Numbered from the stretch's first letter, positions 54,456 through 63,556 are shown. The stretch: 64,000 nt of DNA from Shinisaurus crocodilurus (GCA_021292165.1 CM037878.1:293432971-293496970), one strand, 5' to 3'. Made by a program: numbers and translations. The notes: generated from the letters alone by a model not told the origin.

Positions 54456-55097
54456 CGTGACCGAGTAAGATTGTCTTCCGGGATAAAAGGAGGAAATTCT
54501 AAAGAAGATTGTGTAGACTCTAGCAATGGGTCTGTAAGTGACTGTGGAGGCCAATTCTAGATCCACACAGCTTCCCACAGTGAGGACACAGGTTACCAGA
54601 TAGAAGATGGTCCTGTAAAGGATTCATTTGATGTGCTTTTCGCTTAGCACGTTTCTCCCTTTCACCTTGCACTCAGGCTTCTTCAAAGTCCATGGAACCT
54701 TTGTGAAAGGCCAACCTCCATTTAGATCGTTCATGGGCCAGAGCTTCCCAGTTTTCAATGTTTATATTGCATTTTTTTAGATTAGCCTTATGAACATCTT
54801 TAAACCTCTTATATTGACCACCGATATTCCGCTTTCCATCCTTGAGTTGGGAGTAGAGTAACTGCTTTGGGAGACGGCAGTCAGGCATTCGAACATGACC
54901 GGTCCACTGAAGTTGGCGTTGAAGGATCATTTTTTCAATGCTAGTAGTCTTTGCTTCTTCCAGTACACTGACATTTGTTCGCCTGTCTTCCCAAGTAATT
55001 TGCAGGATTTTCCGGAGGCAACGTTGATGAAACCTTTCAAGGAGGTGGAAGTGACGTTTATAGATAGTCCATGTTTCGCAGGCATACAATAAAGTTG
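54456..55097 (-). mobile_element. RTE-like LINE 3' fragment inside a CR1
   Basis: The minus-strand frame reads LLYACETWTIYKRHFHLLER, then FHQRCLRKILQITWEDRRTN, then LQWTGHVRMPDCRLPKQLLY and ends KWRLAFHKGSMDFEEA. This is the C-terminal region of a non-LTR retrotransposon RT protein. The clade (RTE-like) is a guess. The 3' UTR (CCTCACTGTGGGAAGC, then TCCGGGATAAAAGG on plus) matches a second copy at 56335-56512. The 3' end is truncated at GGTCACGAGTG, without the usual TGA repeats. Confidence 0.7.
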
Positions 55098-55184
55098 TAC
55101 CTACCTCCATAGGTAGTTGATTCCATTGTCTTATTGCTCTGACAGTCAGGAAATTTTTCCTGATGTTTAGGTGGAATCTGGGTT
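55098..55184 (-). mobile_element. CR1 LINE fragment (5' part of the chimera)
   Basis: The reverse complement reads NPDSTXT-type CR1 ORF2 end (AACCCAGATTCCACCTAAAC, then AATTTCCTGACTGTCAGAGC) up to CAACTACCTA. It abuts the galectin copy on one side and an RTE-like fragment on the other. The CR1 resumes at 54455. Confidence 0.8.
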
Positions 55185-55487
55185 CATCTTCACAATCACC
55201 TCCTCACCATCAAAGGAGACACCGATCTTGGTCTCTTCTCCCCGCTGGAAAGGGAACACCGACTCCCGCAGCTCCAAGCCCCCTTCTCCCCCTCTCTTGG
55301 AGTTACAAATGATGGTCTTGCTGTCTCCAAGGCTCTCAAAGCGAGGGTTGAAGTGAAGGATCAGATCGGAGCCGTCGTGGCCCAGGTTGAAGACAAAACT
55401 CTTGGCACCGGGTACCACTTTCCCCTTCCCTTTGACGCATTCACCAACTTTGACAGACAAATGGGGAAAAACCATTTGAGTTTCCAT
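55185..55487 (-). pseudogene. Galectin-1-like retrocopy, 3'-truncated and fused to CR1
   Basis: An open frame of 101 codons from ATG 55487 reads METQMVFPHLSVKVGECVKG and later HFNPRFESLGDSKTIICNSK and RESVFPFQRG, a prototype galectin fold (galectin-1/2 type). His, Asn and Arg of HFNPRF, the Asn of CNSK, and Glu and Arg of LELRES are retained. The Trp that stacks on galactose (human WGTEQRE) is Gly here. There is no intron where galectin genes carry them, which indicates a processed copy. Translation runs from VIVKM straight into CR1 sequence and stops after NPDST, so the last quarter of the carbohydrate-recognition domain is missing. The stretch upstream of the ATG has an in-frame TAG. It lies antisense in ARRB1 intron 2. 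It is probably non-functional, though the frame is intact. Confidence 0.7.
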
Positions 55488-55839
55488 TGTGAGCTAAAGA
55501 AGTCAACTCCAGACTAACACAATGCTTGAATCTGTGTTTGAAGTGAATGAATTAAAACTTTCATGTTAATAAAGCAGAGCAAACCTGGTGTTCTGATAAT
55601 GCCTGAACAGTAGCCTGGACAGTTTTACTTTTGATTAAACAGGTACAGGATTGGACTCTGCAGCTGAGCATTAACTTTTCAAGGGGTTCATTGCCAAAAT
55701 TAAGCATTTAGAATTTCTAAGAACAACCGACCAAATCGACCAGCCCGGTGCCCTAATAATTCCTCTATTCCCAAGCATTTGATGTTAGTTTTAATAATGT
55801 TAGTTGTTTTATTGGGTCTCGGTAGATTATCGTTACCGG

Positions 55840-56013
55840 TAATTGTTTTTCGCTGTTTCAAACTGTTCTGCATTTTTGTATGTTCAAGTTTTTATATTAT
55901 ATTTCATCATGACGTATTTTAGGGTTTTCATTTCTGTGAACCGCCCAGAGAGCTTTGGCAGTTACCGGTAGTCGTAACAGAAATGTAATGAATGAATGAA
56001 TGATAACATAGTT
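55840..56013 (+). mobile_element. L2-like LINE 3' tail
   Basis: GTGAACCGCCCAGAGAGCTT, TGGCAGTTACCGGTAG, then (AATG)n. 3' UTR only. Confidence 0.65.
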
Positions 56014-56123
56014 TTTTTAAAAAAAAGAAAAACCAGCCTATTACATTGGCTTTTTTAATAAACTCATTGCGGTGCATTGCTGGTGGCTGATGCCCGCCCT
56101 GTGTTCTTGTCTCACCTGCACAG

Positions 56124-56184
56124 CTCACAGTCTACCTTGGAAAGAGGGACTTCGTGGACCACATAGACGTTGTCGATCCAGTCG
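56124..56184 (+). CDS. ARRB1: Beta-arrestin 1 exon 3
   Basis: This 61-nt exon encodes LTVYLGKRDFVDHIDVVDPV and ends with the first base of an Asp codon (phase 1). The acceptor is CACCTGCACAG and the donor is GTAAGT. The sequence is the highly conserved arrestin N-domain strand carrying the KRDF motif, and the Asp residues belong to the region that contributes to the polar core and receptor contacts. VDHIDVVDPV is closer to beta-arrestin 1 (HIDLVDPV) than to beta-arrestin 2 (HLDKVDPV). Phase continuity with exon 2 (phase 0) and exon 4 (phase 1) supports a real, intact gene rather than a retrocopy. A minus-strand open frame across this position is a shadow. Confidence 0.95.
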
Positions 56185-56334
56185 GTAAGTGGCCATTGGC
56201 CGGGGTCGGGCACAACTTAAAAGAGCAACTGCGGTCGAGCTGTCAAAACCAAGATAAGTTGAAATAGATTGCCCCACAGTAATAGATGCACCGTATTCCT
56301 GGCTTTGGATCGGTTCGCTGCAGACATTGGTGTA

Positions 56335-56512
56335 ATGTCTTCCATCTGGCGACCTGCGTCCTCACTGTGGGAAGCGGTGTGGATCTAGAATTGGCCTTGG
56401 ACAGTCACTTACGGACCCATCGCTAGAGTCTACACAATTTTTCTTTAGAATTTCCTCCTTTTATCCTGGAAGACAATCTTACTTGGTCATGAGTGATCGC
56501 CTGATGATGATG
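56335..56512 (+). mobile_element. RTE-like LINE 3' UTR
   Basis: Matches the 3' UTR of the 54456-55097 element (GCGTCCTCACTGTGGGAAGC, then CACTTACGGACCCATCGCTA, then TTATCCTGGAAGACAATCTT). It ends with the tail GATCGCCTGATGATGATGA. ORF sequence is absent (5' truncated). Confidence 0.7.
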
Positions 56513-56544
56513 ACTCCGGGGCATGCCCGGGAGGCCCGTGATAC

Positions 56545-56665
56545 AGCGCCCTCGCTGAAGCTTATCCGGGTTGGCTGCCCAGATGGGAGATTGCCTGGGA
56601 ACCCCATCAATGCCATCTTGAGTTTCATGATAGACAAAAGGCAGAAAATAAATAAATAAATAAAT
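56545..56665 (+). mobile_element. Diverged 5S-like SINE
   Basis: CGCTGAAGCTTATCCGGGTT, GGGAGATTGCCTGGGAACCC is 5S-like. The tail (CCATCTTGAGTTTCATGATA, then (AAAT)n) is not CR1-like, so this is a different lineage. Confidence 0.55.
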
Positions 56666-56739
56666 AGGGAAGCATCTTAAACCAAAATGCGCTTGTTGGC
56701 TGATCTGTGCATGGATGGCTTTTAACTCATGGCATTATT

Positions 56740-57655
56740 TATTATTATTTATTATTAATATTTATTTATCGCCCATCTGGCCGGCAACCGGCCACCCTGG
56801 GCGATGTACACACAATAAAATACATAAATACAATAAAATACATTAAAACAATATAAAATTTTTAAAATCTTAACCCACCCCATATTCCCGCCTGAACAAC
56901 CAGGTTTTTAATGAGCGACAGAAGCTCATCAGAGAGGGGGCATGGCGGAGGTCACTCGGGAGAGAGTTCCACAGTACGGGGGCCGCCACAGAAAAGGCCC
57001 TCTTCCTCGTCCCCACCAGTCTAGCTGCTCTGGCTGAAGGGACAAGGAGAAGGCCATCCGTGGCAGATCTTGTTGAGCGGCCCACTTGGTGTTGCTGGAG
57101 ACGCTCCTTGAGATAAACTGGACCAGAGCCGTATAGGGTTTTAAAGGTCAAAACCAACACCTTGAATTCGGCTCGGCAAGCAACTGGTAGCCAGTGCAAA
57201 TCCTTCAGCACTGGCGTGATGTGATCCCGCCGGCGGCTGCCTTTAACCAGGCGAGCCGCCGCGTTCTGTACCAGCTGCAGCTTCCGAACCGTCTTCAAGG
57301 GTAACCCCACGTAGAGCGCATTACAGTAGTCTAGGCGAGAGGAGACCAAGGCATGAACCACTGATGGGAGCAGGTGATTAGGAAGGTAGGGGCGCAGCTG
57401 CCGTATCAGATGGAGTTGATACAGCGCTGCCCGGCTCACAGCTGCCACCTGAGCCTCCATGGACAGCTGGGAGTCTAGAATGACCCCCAAGCTGCGGACC
57501 TGGTCCTTCAGGGGTAGGTGTACCCCATTCAGCACCATCCTTCTGGGGTGGCTGTTTCTATCCAATGTTACATTGGATACAGTGCGAGGAGATAGGAAAG
57601 TTCTGCTGGTGGGATCTGCTCTCTGCTGGCAGTGTTCACGTACGCAAGTCACCAT
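56740..57655 (-). mobile_element. L2-like LINE with 261-codon open RT C-terminal frame
   Basis: The minus frame includes [100 protein letters not shown] and [20 protein letters not shown]. It covers the last RT motifs and the thumb and C-terminal domain of a LINE ORF2. Longest intact frame in the window, indicating a young insertion. 3' UTR and (ATTT) tail at 56735-56870. Confidence 0.93.
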
Positions 57656-57959
57656 TTGATGCCGCCATCACTGACTGGTGAATATGCGTGGACTTCCCTT
57701 GAACCCTGGGAACAAATGGAACAATCCAGAGGGCATTTCGGGATGACCCTAGAAGGCATGATGGGAATTTCACAAGGGTGTGTGTGTCTCCAAGGTGGGT
57801 AAGGCAAGGCATGGGTTATATTAATGAGGAAAACATTTTGTGCAATTCAGAGAAATCGATCAAACATACATTGATTACTAGCTGTGTGCTCATTTCTCAA
57901 TCCTGGAAAGATGACAACCCTGATACAGACTCTGGGTCATTCTCATGATGGACAAGTGT

Positions 57960-58078
57960 TTGCAGGGTTGTTGTGAGGGTAAAGTGAAGAGGACGAGGAG
58001 GACCGCCTGAGCCGCCTTGGGTTCCTTGCGAGAGGAGGAAAGGCAGGATACAAATGTAATAATAAAATAAATAAATCA
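57960..58078 (+). mobile_element. tRNA-derived SINE (type A), 3' half
   Basis: GGGTTGTTGTGAGGGTAAAG, GAGCCGCCTTGGGTTCCTTG, then AATAAAATAAATAAAT. The tRNA-like head is missing. Confidence 0.85.
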
Positions 58079-58600
58079 GTACATTTTCTAGCGTTGCTGT
58101 GTATGTTGCCGCAATGCCAGGACATTCCTTATTATGACGCTGTGTGTTTGCGGTGCTCTCATCTCCCTCGGATTCATTACCGAGAACAGCAGGGTACAGC
58201 ACTCCCCATTATCTCCAGTCTTGTGGCTGCCTGTTGATGTTGGGTGTTTTTTTTTATCCCCCCCGCCCAATATTTAATTGCATCCCTTGCTTTGATTGCA
58301 CATTAAGCGGGTAACAAAAGCCTTTCCTGACTGCCAGTTTTTTCCTCCCTGGAAATTTGCAAAGTCTGACTCATCCCTACGCCACACTTCCTTCAGCTGG
58401 AGCTGGAGCTGATCACACCGATTTAGCATTCCCCTGGCTCCCCTTCTCTCTCCTGGCCTCCTCCTCCATCCAGATAAATGGATTTGACTTTCACAGGCAG
58501 AAAAAGGAATCGAACTTTCCTTAGCTCAGCAGCGCTCCAGAACATGGCCTTCCTGATGCCTTTGTGGGCCGGCCACTGTAACTCCTGTGTCCCGCTAGCC
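58079..58600. other. Unannotated intronic stretch
   Basis: No gene or repeat family recognised. Confidence 0.4.
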
Positions 58601-58719
58601 CAGGGGTGGGCAACTTGTTGTGACCCTCCAGGTGTTGTTGGAGTACAGCTCCCATCAGCCTTAGCCAGCATCGCCAGCGGTGAGGGATCCTGGGAGTTGC
58701 GGCCCAACTTCATCTGGAG

Positions 58720-59181
58720 CAGTGTTCTCCAAGCTTGGGTCCCCAGATGTTTTGGGCCTACAACTCTGTGTGACATTTGAAGGGATGTCACACAGAGGAG
58801 GGCAAAGATCTCTTCTCGTTCATCCCAGTTTGCAGGACACGGAATAATGGGCTCAAGTTACAGGAACCTAGATTCCACCTAAACATCAGGAAAAATTTCC
58901 TGACTGTCAGAGCAATAAGACAATGGAATCAACTACCTAGGGAGGTGGTGGGCTCTCCCACTCTGGAGGCATTCAAGGTGCAGCTGGACAGACATCTGTC
59001 AGAGATGCTTTGACCTAGATTCCTGCATTGAGCAGGGGGTTGGACTCGATGGCCTTGTAGGCCCCTTCCAACTCTACTTTTCTATGATTCTATGATTCTA
59101 TGATAACTCCCAGCATGCCCCAGCCAGATCGTGGGAGTTGTAGGCCAAAAACATCTGGGGACCCAAGCTTGGAGAACACTG
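58720..59181. mobile_element. Palindromic hAT MITE (family P), copy 7, split by CR1
   Basis: Left arm CAGTGTTCTCCAAGCTTGGG to CCTACAACTC, right arm AACTCCCAGCATGCCCCAGC to GGAGAACACTG. Perfect 8-bp duplication ATCTGGAG (58712-58719, 59182-59189). Confidence 0.93.
58769..59103 (+). mobile_element. CR1 LINE 3' end inside MITE
   Basis: Frame [20 protein letters not shown] to DRHLSEML, 3' UTR and tail. The 5' junction has a foldback (CTGTGTGACAT ... ATGTCACACAG). Confidence 0.93.
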
Positions 59182-59211
59182 ATCTGGAGGGACACAAGTT
59201 GCCCACCCCTG

Positions 59212-59757
59212 CAAGTGACTAGCCTACTTTTTCCTTTTGGCTGAGATAAGGAAGTTCTGCGTCCTTTTCCTGCCTGCCGACATTTACTCCTGCTCTTCCC
59301 ATGTCCAGACACCCAGTGTTGAGGTTTGGGCCTTTGGAAAAAGGTTCCGGTCAGGGATACCAGAGAAACATTGTGGGGTCCTCAGAAGTTCTCCGCGGCT
59401 TTGCACCACCCGGTCCGTCTGCCTGTAGCTGCCATTCTGTGCTTGCCCGTGACCCTCTCGCCTCCACCGCCTCCCGAGTCCCGCCCATGTGCCCAGTGAA
59501 GCCCTGCTCCCTTTAACATCTCCACTCTTTTCTCTATGCTCGGAACTGCCTCCCAGGACACCTGCGTGAGGCCACCTCTCTCCAAATCTTCCTGCAAAGC
59601 CCACCTTTCCCTTGAGGCCTTTGGCTGAACCCCTTAGGTCTCACCCCCCCCAACTGAAATGAAAGCTAAGCACATGGAACTGCCTTCTTGCCTCTCCCTT
59701 TCTCCCCCCCCCCCTCCGCCCCACCCTCTGCAGTATCATCCACTGTCAACATGTAGC
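59212..59757. other. Unannotated intronic stretch
   Basis: 59475-59640 (TGCTCCCTTTAACATCTCCA, AAATCTTCCTGCAAAGCCCA) may be a degraded LINE piece. Otherwise nothing recognised. Confidence 0.35.
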
Positions 59758-59924
59758 CAGGGCCGGTGCTACCATTAGGCCAACTAGGCAGCTGCCTAGG
59801 GCGCAGGGCTAAAGGGGGCGCCAGAAACACCTTGAAAAAAAAAGACAGCGCTCTCAAGTGGGAAGGGGGGGGCACTAAATATCTGATCTTGCCTAGGGCA
59901 CCAAACTGCCTTGCACCGGTCCTG
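59758..59924. mobile_element. hAT MITE (CAGGGCCGGTGC), short form
   Basis: 167 bp, same ends as 4164-4815 and perfect 8-bp duplication CATGTAGC. Confidence 0.95.
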
Positions 59925-60398
59925 CATGTAGCTTGGAAGTTCCTTGGGGCAGTGATTTGTGCCGTGTTGCCTGTGCCTGCCTAGATGGCGGCACGTGACG
60001 TATACTCGACTCCCCCACTGTTACATCTCTGGACTCGGGCCAAGGCCTTTTGGCCCACATTGGCCCGCCGGTTCTGATGTCTTTCGTCCTGCGTTTTAGA
60101 GTCCAGAAGCCTCTTGGTTCTGCATATTCGAGGCAGAATCGCTTTGGCTCATTTGCTCTTCCCGTGAATTGGGGCGTGTGCGTCGGCTGACCCAGTTTCT
60201 CTGATCTCCGGGCCCTTTGGAATCGCCGCAGCAACCAGCCACGTGGATTGGACCTGGTGCGCCACAGTTATTGCGGTTACCGTGCCGGGGAACTAGGAAA
60301 GTGCCCTACTGTGATAATAACCGTTGCAGACTAACCGTGCAGAGCAGAAAGGACCAGCGTTGCATGATTATTTATTTCTGCCTGCGTTCCCTTTACAG
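59925..60398. other. Unannotated stretch before ARRB1 exon 4
   Basis: No repeat recognised. Confidence 0.45.
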
Positions 60399-60443
60399 AC
60401 GGCGTCGTGCTGGTTGATCCGGAATACTTAAAAGAAAGGAAAG
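60399..60443 (+). CDS. ARRB1: Beta-arrestin 1 exon 4
   Basis: This 45-nt exon encodes, with the split codons, DGVVLVDPEYLKERK. The acceptor is CCCTTTACAG and the donor is GTAAAT, a slightly weak donor that still has the essential GT. Entry and exit are both phase 1, so the exon is symmetric: skipping it would keep frame. VDPEYLKER matches beta-arrestin 1 (PEYLKERR), while beta-arrestin 2 reads PDYLKDRK. The segment is an N-domain strand and loop. The upstream short open frame that runs into it is not coding. Confidence 0.92.
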
Positions 60444-60613
60444 GTAAATCCTTGCTCCGTTCAGTAATACCCACTGAAAACAAGCAATGAAAGTGAGCCA
60501 CCAGAGGAGATGCAGCCAGCCCCACTGGAGGACAGGCATCGGACATTTGCGACGAGTATTAGTAGTAGTTTTACTGCTTCTGTAATGTGTCTTATGTATT
60601 TATTATTCTATAT

Positions 60614-60749
60614 CAGTGTTCTCCAACCTTGGGTCCCCAGATGTTTTTTGGCCTACAACTCCCAGCATGCCCCAGCCAGCGTAGCTGGCTGGGGCATGCT
60701 GGGAGTTGTAGGCCAAAAACATCTGGGGACCCAAGGTTGGAGAAATATG
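60614..60749. mobile_element. Palindromic hAT MITE (family P), copy 8
   Basis: 136-bp palindrome. The right terminus has decayed to GAGAAATATG. Perfect 8-bp duplication TTCTATAT. Confidence 0.93.
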
Positions 60750-60757
60750 TTCTATAT

Positions 60758-61165
60758 TGAGGCCCGCCTGGCACCAGCTCTATTACCTTTTCGGCGCCAG
60801 GTTAAGACTGCCCTCTATGTTGAGAGGCTTTTTAATAATTAAATGGTATGTGGTGGGATGGTAAATTGTTTTTAGCAGTCGTGTTTTATTAACTCATTGT
60901 AGGGATATTTTTAAAATTGGTTTTAAAAATTTCATAATGTTTTATTGTTTATATTTTTAACTGTAGTTTATTGTTTGTTTGTTTTTAATTGATTGTTGTA
61001 CACCGCCCAGAGATCTTCTTCATGTGAAGGAATAAATGAATGAATGAATGAATGAATGAATAAATAAATAAATAATGGGGTTTTTTATATTGTATTTTAT
61101 GTGTTTCTTATGTAAACCACTTAGAGAACCTATGATATCAAGCGGTATAGAAGTAGTTTAAATAA
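60758..61165 (+). mobile_element. L2-like LINE tails
   Basis: GCCCGCCTGGCACCAGCTCT, TTTTCGGCGCCAGGTTAAGA is an ORF2 C-terminus. GTACACCGCCCAGAGATCTT with (AATG)n ends one tail near 61065, and a second tail (AAGCGGTATAGAAGTAGTTT) ends near 61165. Confidence 0.75.
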
Positions 61166-61186
61166 ATGGGTCATTTATTAAATTTA

Positions 61187-61330
61187 TTAAGGCACAATCC
61201 CCCTGTGCATCTTTAGACAGAAAAAGGTCCTTCAATTTCCAGCATGCCCCACCCAGCATGGCCGGCTGGGGCATTGTGGGAGTTGTTGGGACTTCTTTCT
61301 GTCTAAAGATGCTCAGAAATGTGTCCGTAG
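61187..61330. mobile_element. Palindromic MITE (TCTTTAGACAGAAAAAG)
   Basis: TGCATCTTTAGACAGAAAAA at left mirrors TTTCTGTCTAAAGATGC at right. The centre CCAGCATGCCCCACCCAGCA is partly shared with family P. Half copies at 63388-63465 and near 5034. Confidence 0.7.
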
Positions 61331-61501
61331 ACACTTTTCTCAGAAACAGACCCAAGGTGTCTTACAGTTGGGATTCAAACATACAAAAATGTCAAGCAAT
61401 TTAAAAGAGCCAAAAGCCATTGCCAACAACTTTCTCCCGGCAGTCTCTTCCCTGCCGATTTTTCTTCTCCTGTGCAATGCGTTCTCTCTTCTCCCGTGCA
61501 G

Positions 61502-61698
61502 TTTTTGTGACGCTGACCTGCGCCTTCCGCTATGGCCGCGAGGACCTGGACGTCCTGGGCCTGACCTTTCGCAAAGACCTTTTCGTCGCCAACATCCAGG
61601 CCTTCCCGCCTGTCCCCGAGGAGGAGAAGCCCCTGACGCGGCTCCAGGAACGGCTGATTAAGAAGCTCGGTGAGCAGGCCTACCCTTTTACCTTCGAG
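61502..61698 (+). CDS. ARRB1: Beta-arrestin 1 exon 5
   Basis: This 197-nt exon encodes [28 protein letters not shown] and continues through [38 protein letters not shown], ending in phase 0 before the donor GTATGA. It is the arrestin N-domain core: the [16 protein letters not shown] stretch contains the finger-loop region that inserts into the activated receptor cavity, followed by the helix-I segment ([12 protein letters not shown]). [23 protein letters not shown] matches beta-arrestin 1. Beta-arrestin 2 reads PPTRLQDRLLRKLGQHAHPF, and visual arrestins differ more. The next exon (human IPPNLPCSV...) was not seen before 64000. No frameshift or stop is present, so the gene appears intact. Confidence 0.96.
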
Positions 61699-62124
61699 GT
61701 ATGAAGCCTTCTTTCTCCCCTTTCAGTCTCATGTTCTCACCCGCCCATCTCACCCTTCCTTTGCCTGTCATGCCACCCCGGGCAACGTTGATGCCTCCTC
61801 CAAACATGGCTGAAAGGGCTGTCCGGGTGGAACTGTGCCGCGTGCAAGCAAGCGCTGTGACATCCAGCAGGTGGCGCCTCACTCTTGCAAAATGGCGGCC
61901 AAGAGAGCAGTCCTACACGCATCGCTGAGGTCTTGAAGGTCCACAGTGGGTGATTTTTATCACTTCAGTTTCATGGCGTTTTTTTCTTGAGATTGGCCCC
62001 ATGTGAAAATTGCCAAAGTTATTATACACCTGAGGGTGGCGGCCACTGCCGCCTCTGAGGGTCAAACTAGCCCGCCATAGCCTCTCTTGAAAGGACAGTC
62101 AGACAAGAGCCAAACTAGACGCGA

Positions 62125-62368
62125 TTTATTTATTTATTTATTTATTCTATTTATACCCCGCCTTTTTTTCCTGCAAGGACCTCAAGGCAGCTTACATAAT
62201 CCTCCTCCTCCTCTCCATTTTATCCTCACAACAACCCTGTGAGGTAGGCTAGGCTGAGAGTCAGCGACTGGCCCAAAGTCACCCAGCGAGTTTCATGGCC
62301 GAGCGGGGACTAGAACCCGGATCTCCCGAGTCCCAGTCCAACACTCTCACCACTACGCCACACTGATG
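62125..62368 (-). mobile_element. tRNA-derived SINE (type A)
   Basis: Full-length minus copy with GGTTCTAGTCC B-box, TGGCGTAGTGG A-box and (ATTT)n 3' tail at left. Confidence 0.92.
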
Positions 62369-62764
62369 ATGTGGGAGGGATATGGACAGGCTGCCCGTTT
62401 TATTTTCCTATGGAAACGCAGCCACAGGGTGCTGCAAATTTGACTGGAGTGGTGGAAGGAGTGGGAAGGGTTATTTAAGCCTTTCCCTGCAGGCCGTTGT
62501 TTTCCCAGTCGAAATGTCACACCCCCCCACAGCTGCCTTTTTCCTCATGGGGAAAAGATGCGGGGGGACACCCACCCACCCCCCATCACACACACTAACG
62601 GGAAGGCATCTGGCAGGGTGATTTTTATCAGAAAGAAGGCCCACGGGAAAAGGGTCAAGCACTCCTGCTGCCACACTTGATCCACAGGGGTCTGCGGATC
62701 AGGGCCACAGCCCCATTTGTTTTTTAAAAAATGTATTGGGAGACTGCTCACAGGTATCTTTTAT

Positions 62765-62792
62765 ATGTGTGTGTGTGTATGTGTGTGTATGT
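62765..62792 (+). repeat. (TG)n/(TATG)n microsatellite
   Basis: TGTGTG with TATG interruptions, 28 bp. Confidence 0.85.
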
Positions 62793-62799
62793 GAATTTC

Positions 62800-63386
62800 A
62801 AAAACTTATAACGAAACCGAAAACGATAAAGAAAACAGAAAAGAAAGAAAAAAAATAGTTTGCATTGCATAAAGGTTAGGTATATCAATTGAAATAAATG
62901 CATATTGAATTTATACGCTTATGTATTACATATGTATAAGGAAATATACTACTGTCAGTCGAAGTAGTTATGCATAAGTTTCAATAAAGGCAGGCCAAAT
63001 ATCCCTATGTTTATCCATTTGTAGGTGGCGTCTAAATACCACCCATTCAAAGAGGTCGACTACAGCTTTAGACAAGCTTGAAAGAGTCGATAGGTCCTCG
63101 ATCCATGGCATTATTGCGGGTGGCTGTTTATCCTTCCAGTGTTGTAATATCAGTCATTTAGCTGTCATACTCATAAGGGGGTGGAAAGTCCATTTACGTT
63201 GACCTGGCATTAGATTCCAAGAAGCGGGTAGATAATTAAGTAGAACATGTAACATTCAGAAACGTTAAAGGGTTTTCCAGTACAAAAATTATCCGTTTTA
63301 TAACCTCCTGTAAAAGGAGGCCACTGTTGGGCATTGCCAAAACATATGGGTGAAAGAAGCCTTAGCTGTATCACACCTCCAACAGT
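62800..63386 (-). mobile_element. L1 LINE fragment (ORF2 C-terminal region)
   Basis: The minus strand reads CWRCDTAKASFTHMFWQCPT, then LILQHWKDKQPPAIMPWIED and LSTLSSLSK with stops between, typical of the L1 ORF2 C-terminus with its Cys-containing segment. A-rich 3' end at the left. Decayed. Confidence 0.75.
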
Positions 63387-63387
63387 T

Positions 63388-63465
63388 AAGGTGCAATCCT
63401 GTGCAAGTTTAGACAGAAAAAAGGCCTACAACTCCCAGCATGCCCCAGCCAGTTGTACCGCAGGC
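63388..63465. mobile_element. Half MITE
   Basis: GGTGCAATCCTGTGCAAGTT, TAGACAGAAAAAAGGCC, ACTCCCAGCATGCCCCAGCC: left half of the 61187 type. Confidence 0.6.
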
Positions 63466-63518
63466 CCCATCCAGTGAAGGAACGAATTTGGCAGGATAGC
63501 TCTCCAGCTGCTGGTGAG

Positions 63519-63520
63519 AT

Positions 63521-63556
<36 letters not shown>
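63519..63556 (+). repeat. (ATTT)n microsatellite
   Basis: About nine ATTT units. Confidence 0.95.

Larger units (their letters stand above)
32299..56123 (+). other. ARRB1: ARRB1 intron 2 (23.8 kb) with nested antisense stefin gene
   Basis: The intron begins GTAAGT and ends with a pyrimidine tract and CACAG. It contains the antisense stefin gene (38.3-41.1 kb), the galectin retrocopy (55.2-55.5 kb), a composite hAT element, and many LINE and SINE insertions listed separately. Confidence 0.85.
58601..59211. mobile_element. Outer hAT-type MITE (CAGGGGTGGGCAACTTG) of a nest
   Basis: Ends CAGGGGTGGGCAACTTGTTG and ACAAGTTGCCCACCCCTG are complementary. The element is split by family P copy 7. No clear target duplication. 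Confidence 0.8.
56185..60398 (+). other. ARRB1: ARRB1 intron 3 (4.2 kb)
   Basis: The intron starts GTAAGT and ends CCCTTTACAG. It contains an RTE-like LINE 3' fragment, a 5S-like SINE, a 0.9-kb L2-like LINE, a truncated tRNA SINE, a three-layer transposon nest and a short hAT MITE. Confidence 0.85.
60444..61501 (+). other. ARRB1: ARRB1 intron 4 (1.06 kb)
   Basis: This short intron runs from GTAAAT to CCCGTGCAG. It contains a palindromic hAT MITE (60614-60749), L2-like LINE tails (60758-61165) and a second small palindromic repeat (61187-61330). Confidence 0.85.

Noticed and set aside
56870..57655. 261-aa minus-strand protein as a host gene
   Set aside because: It is the RT C-terminal region of an L2-like LINE, with a near copy at 26.0 kb and LINE tail sequence.
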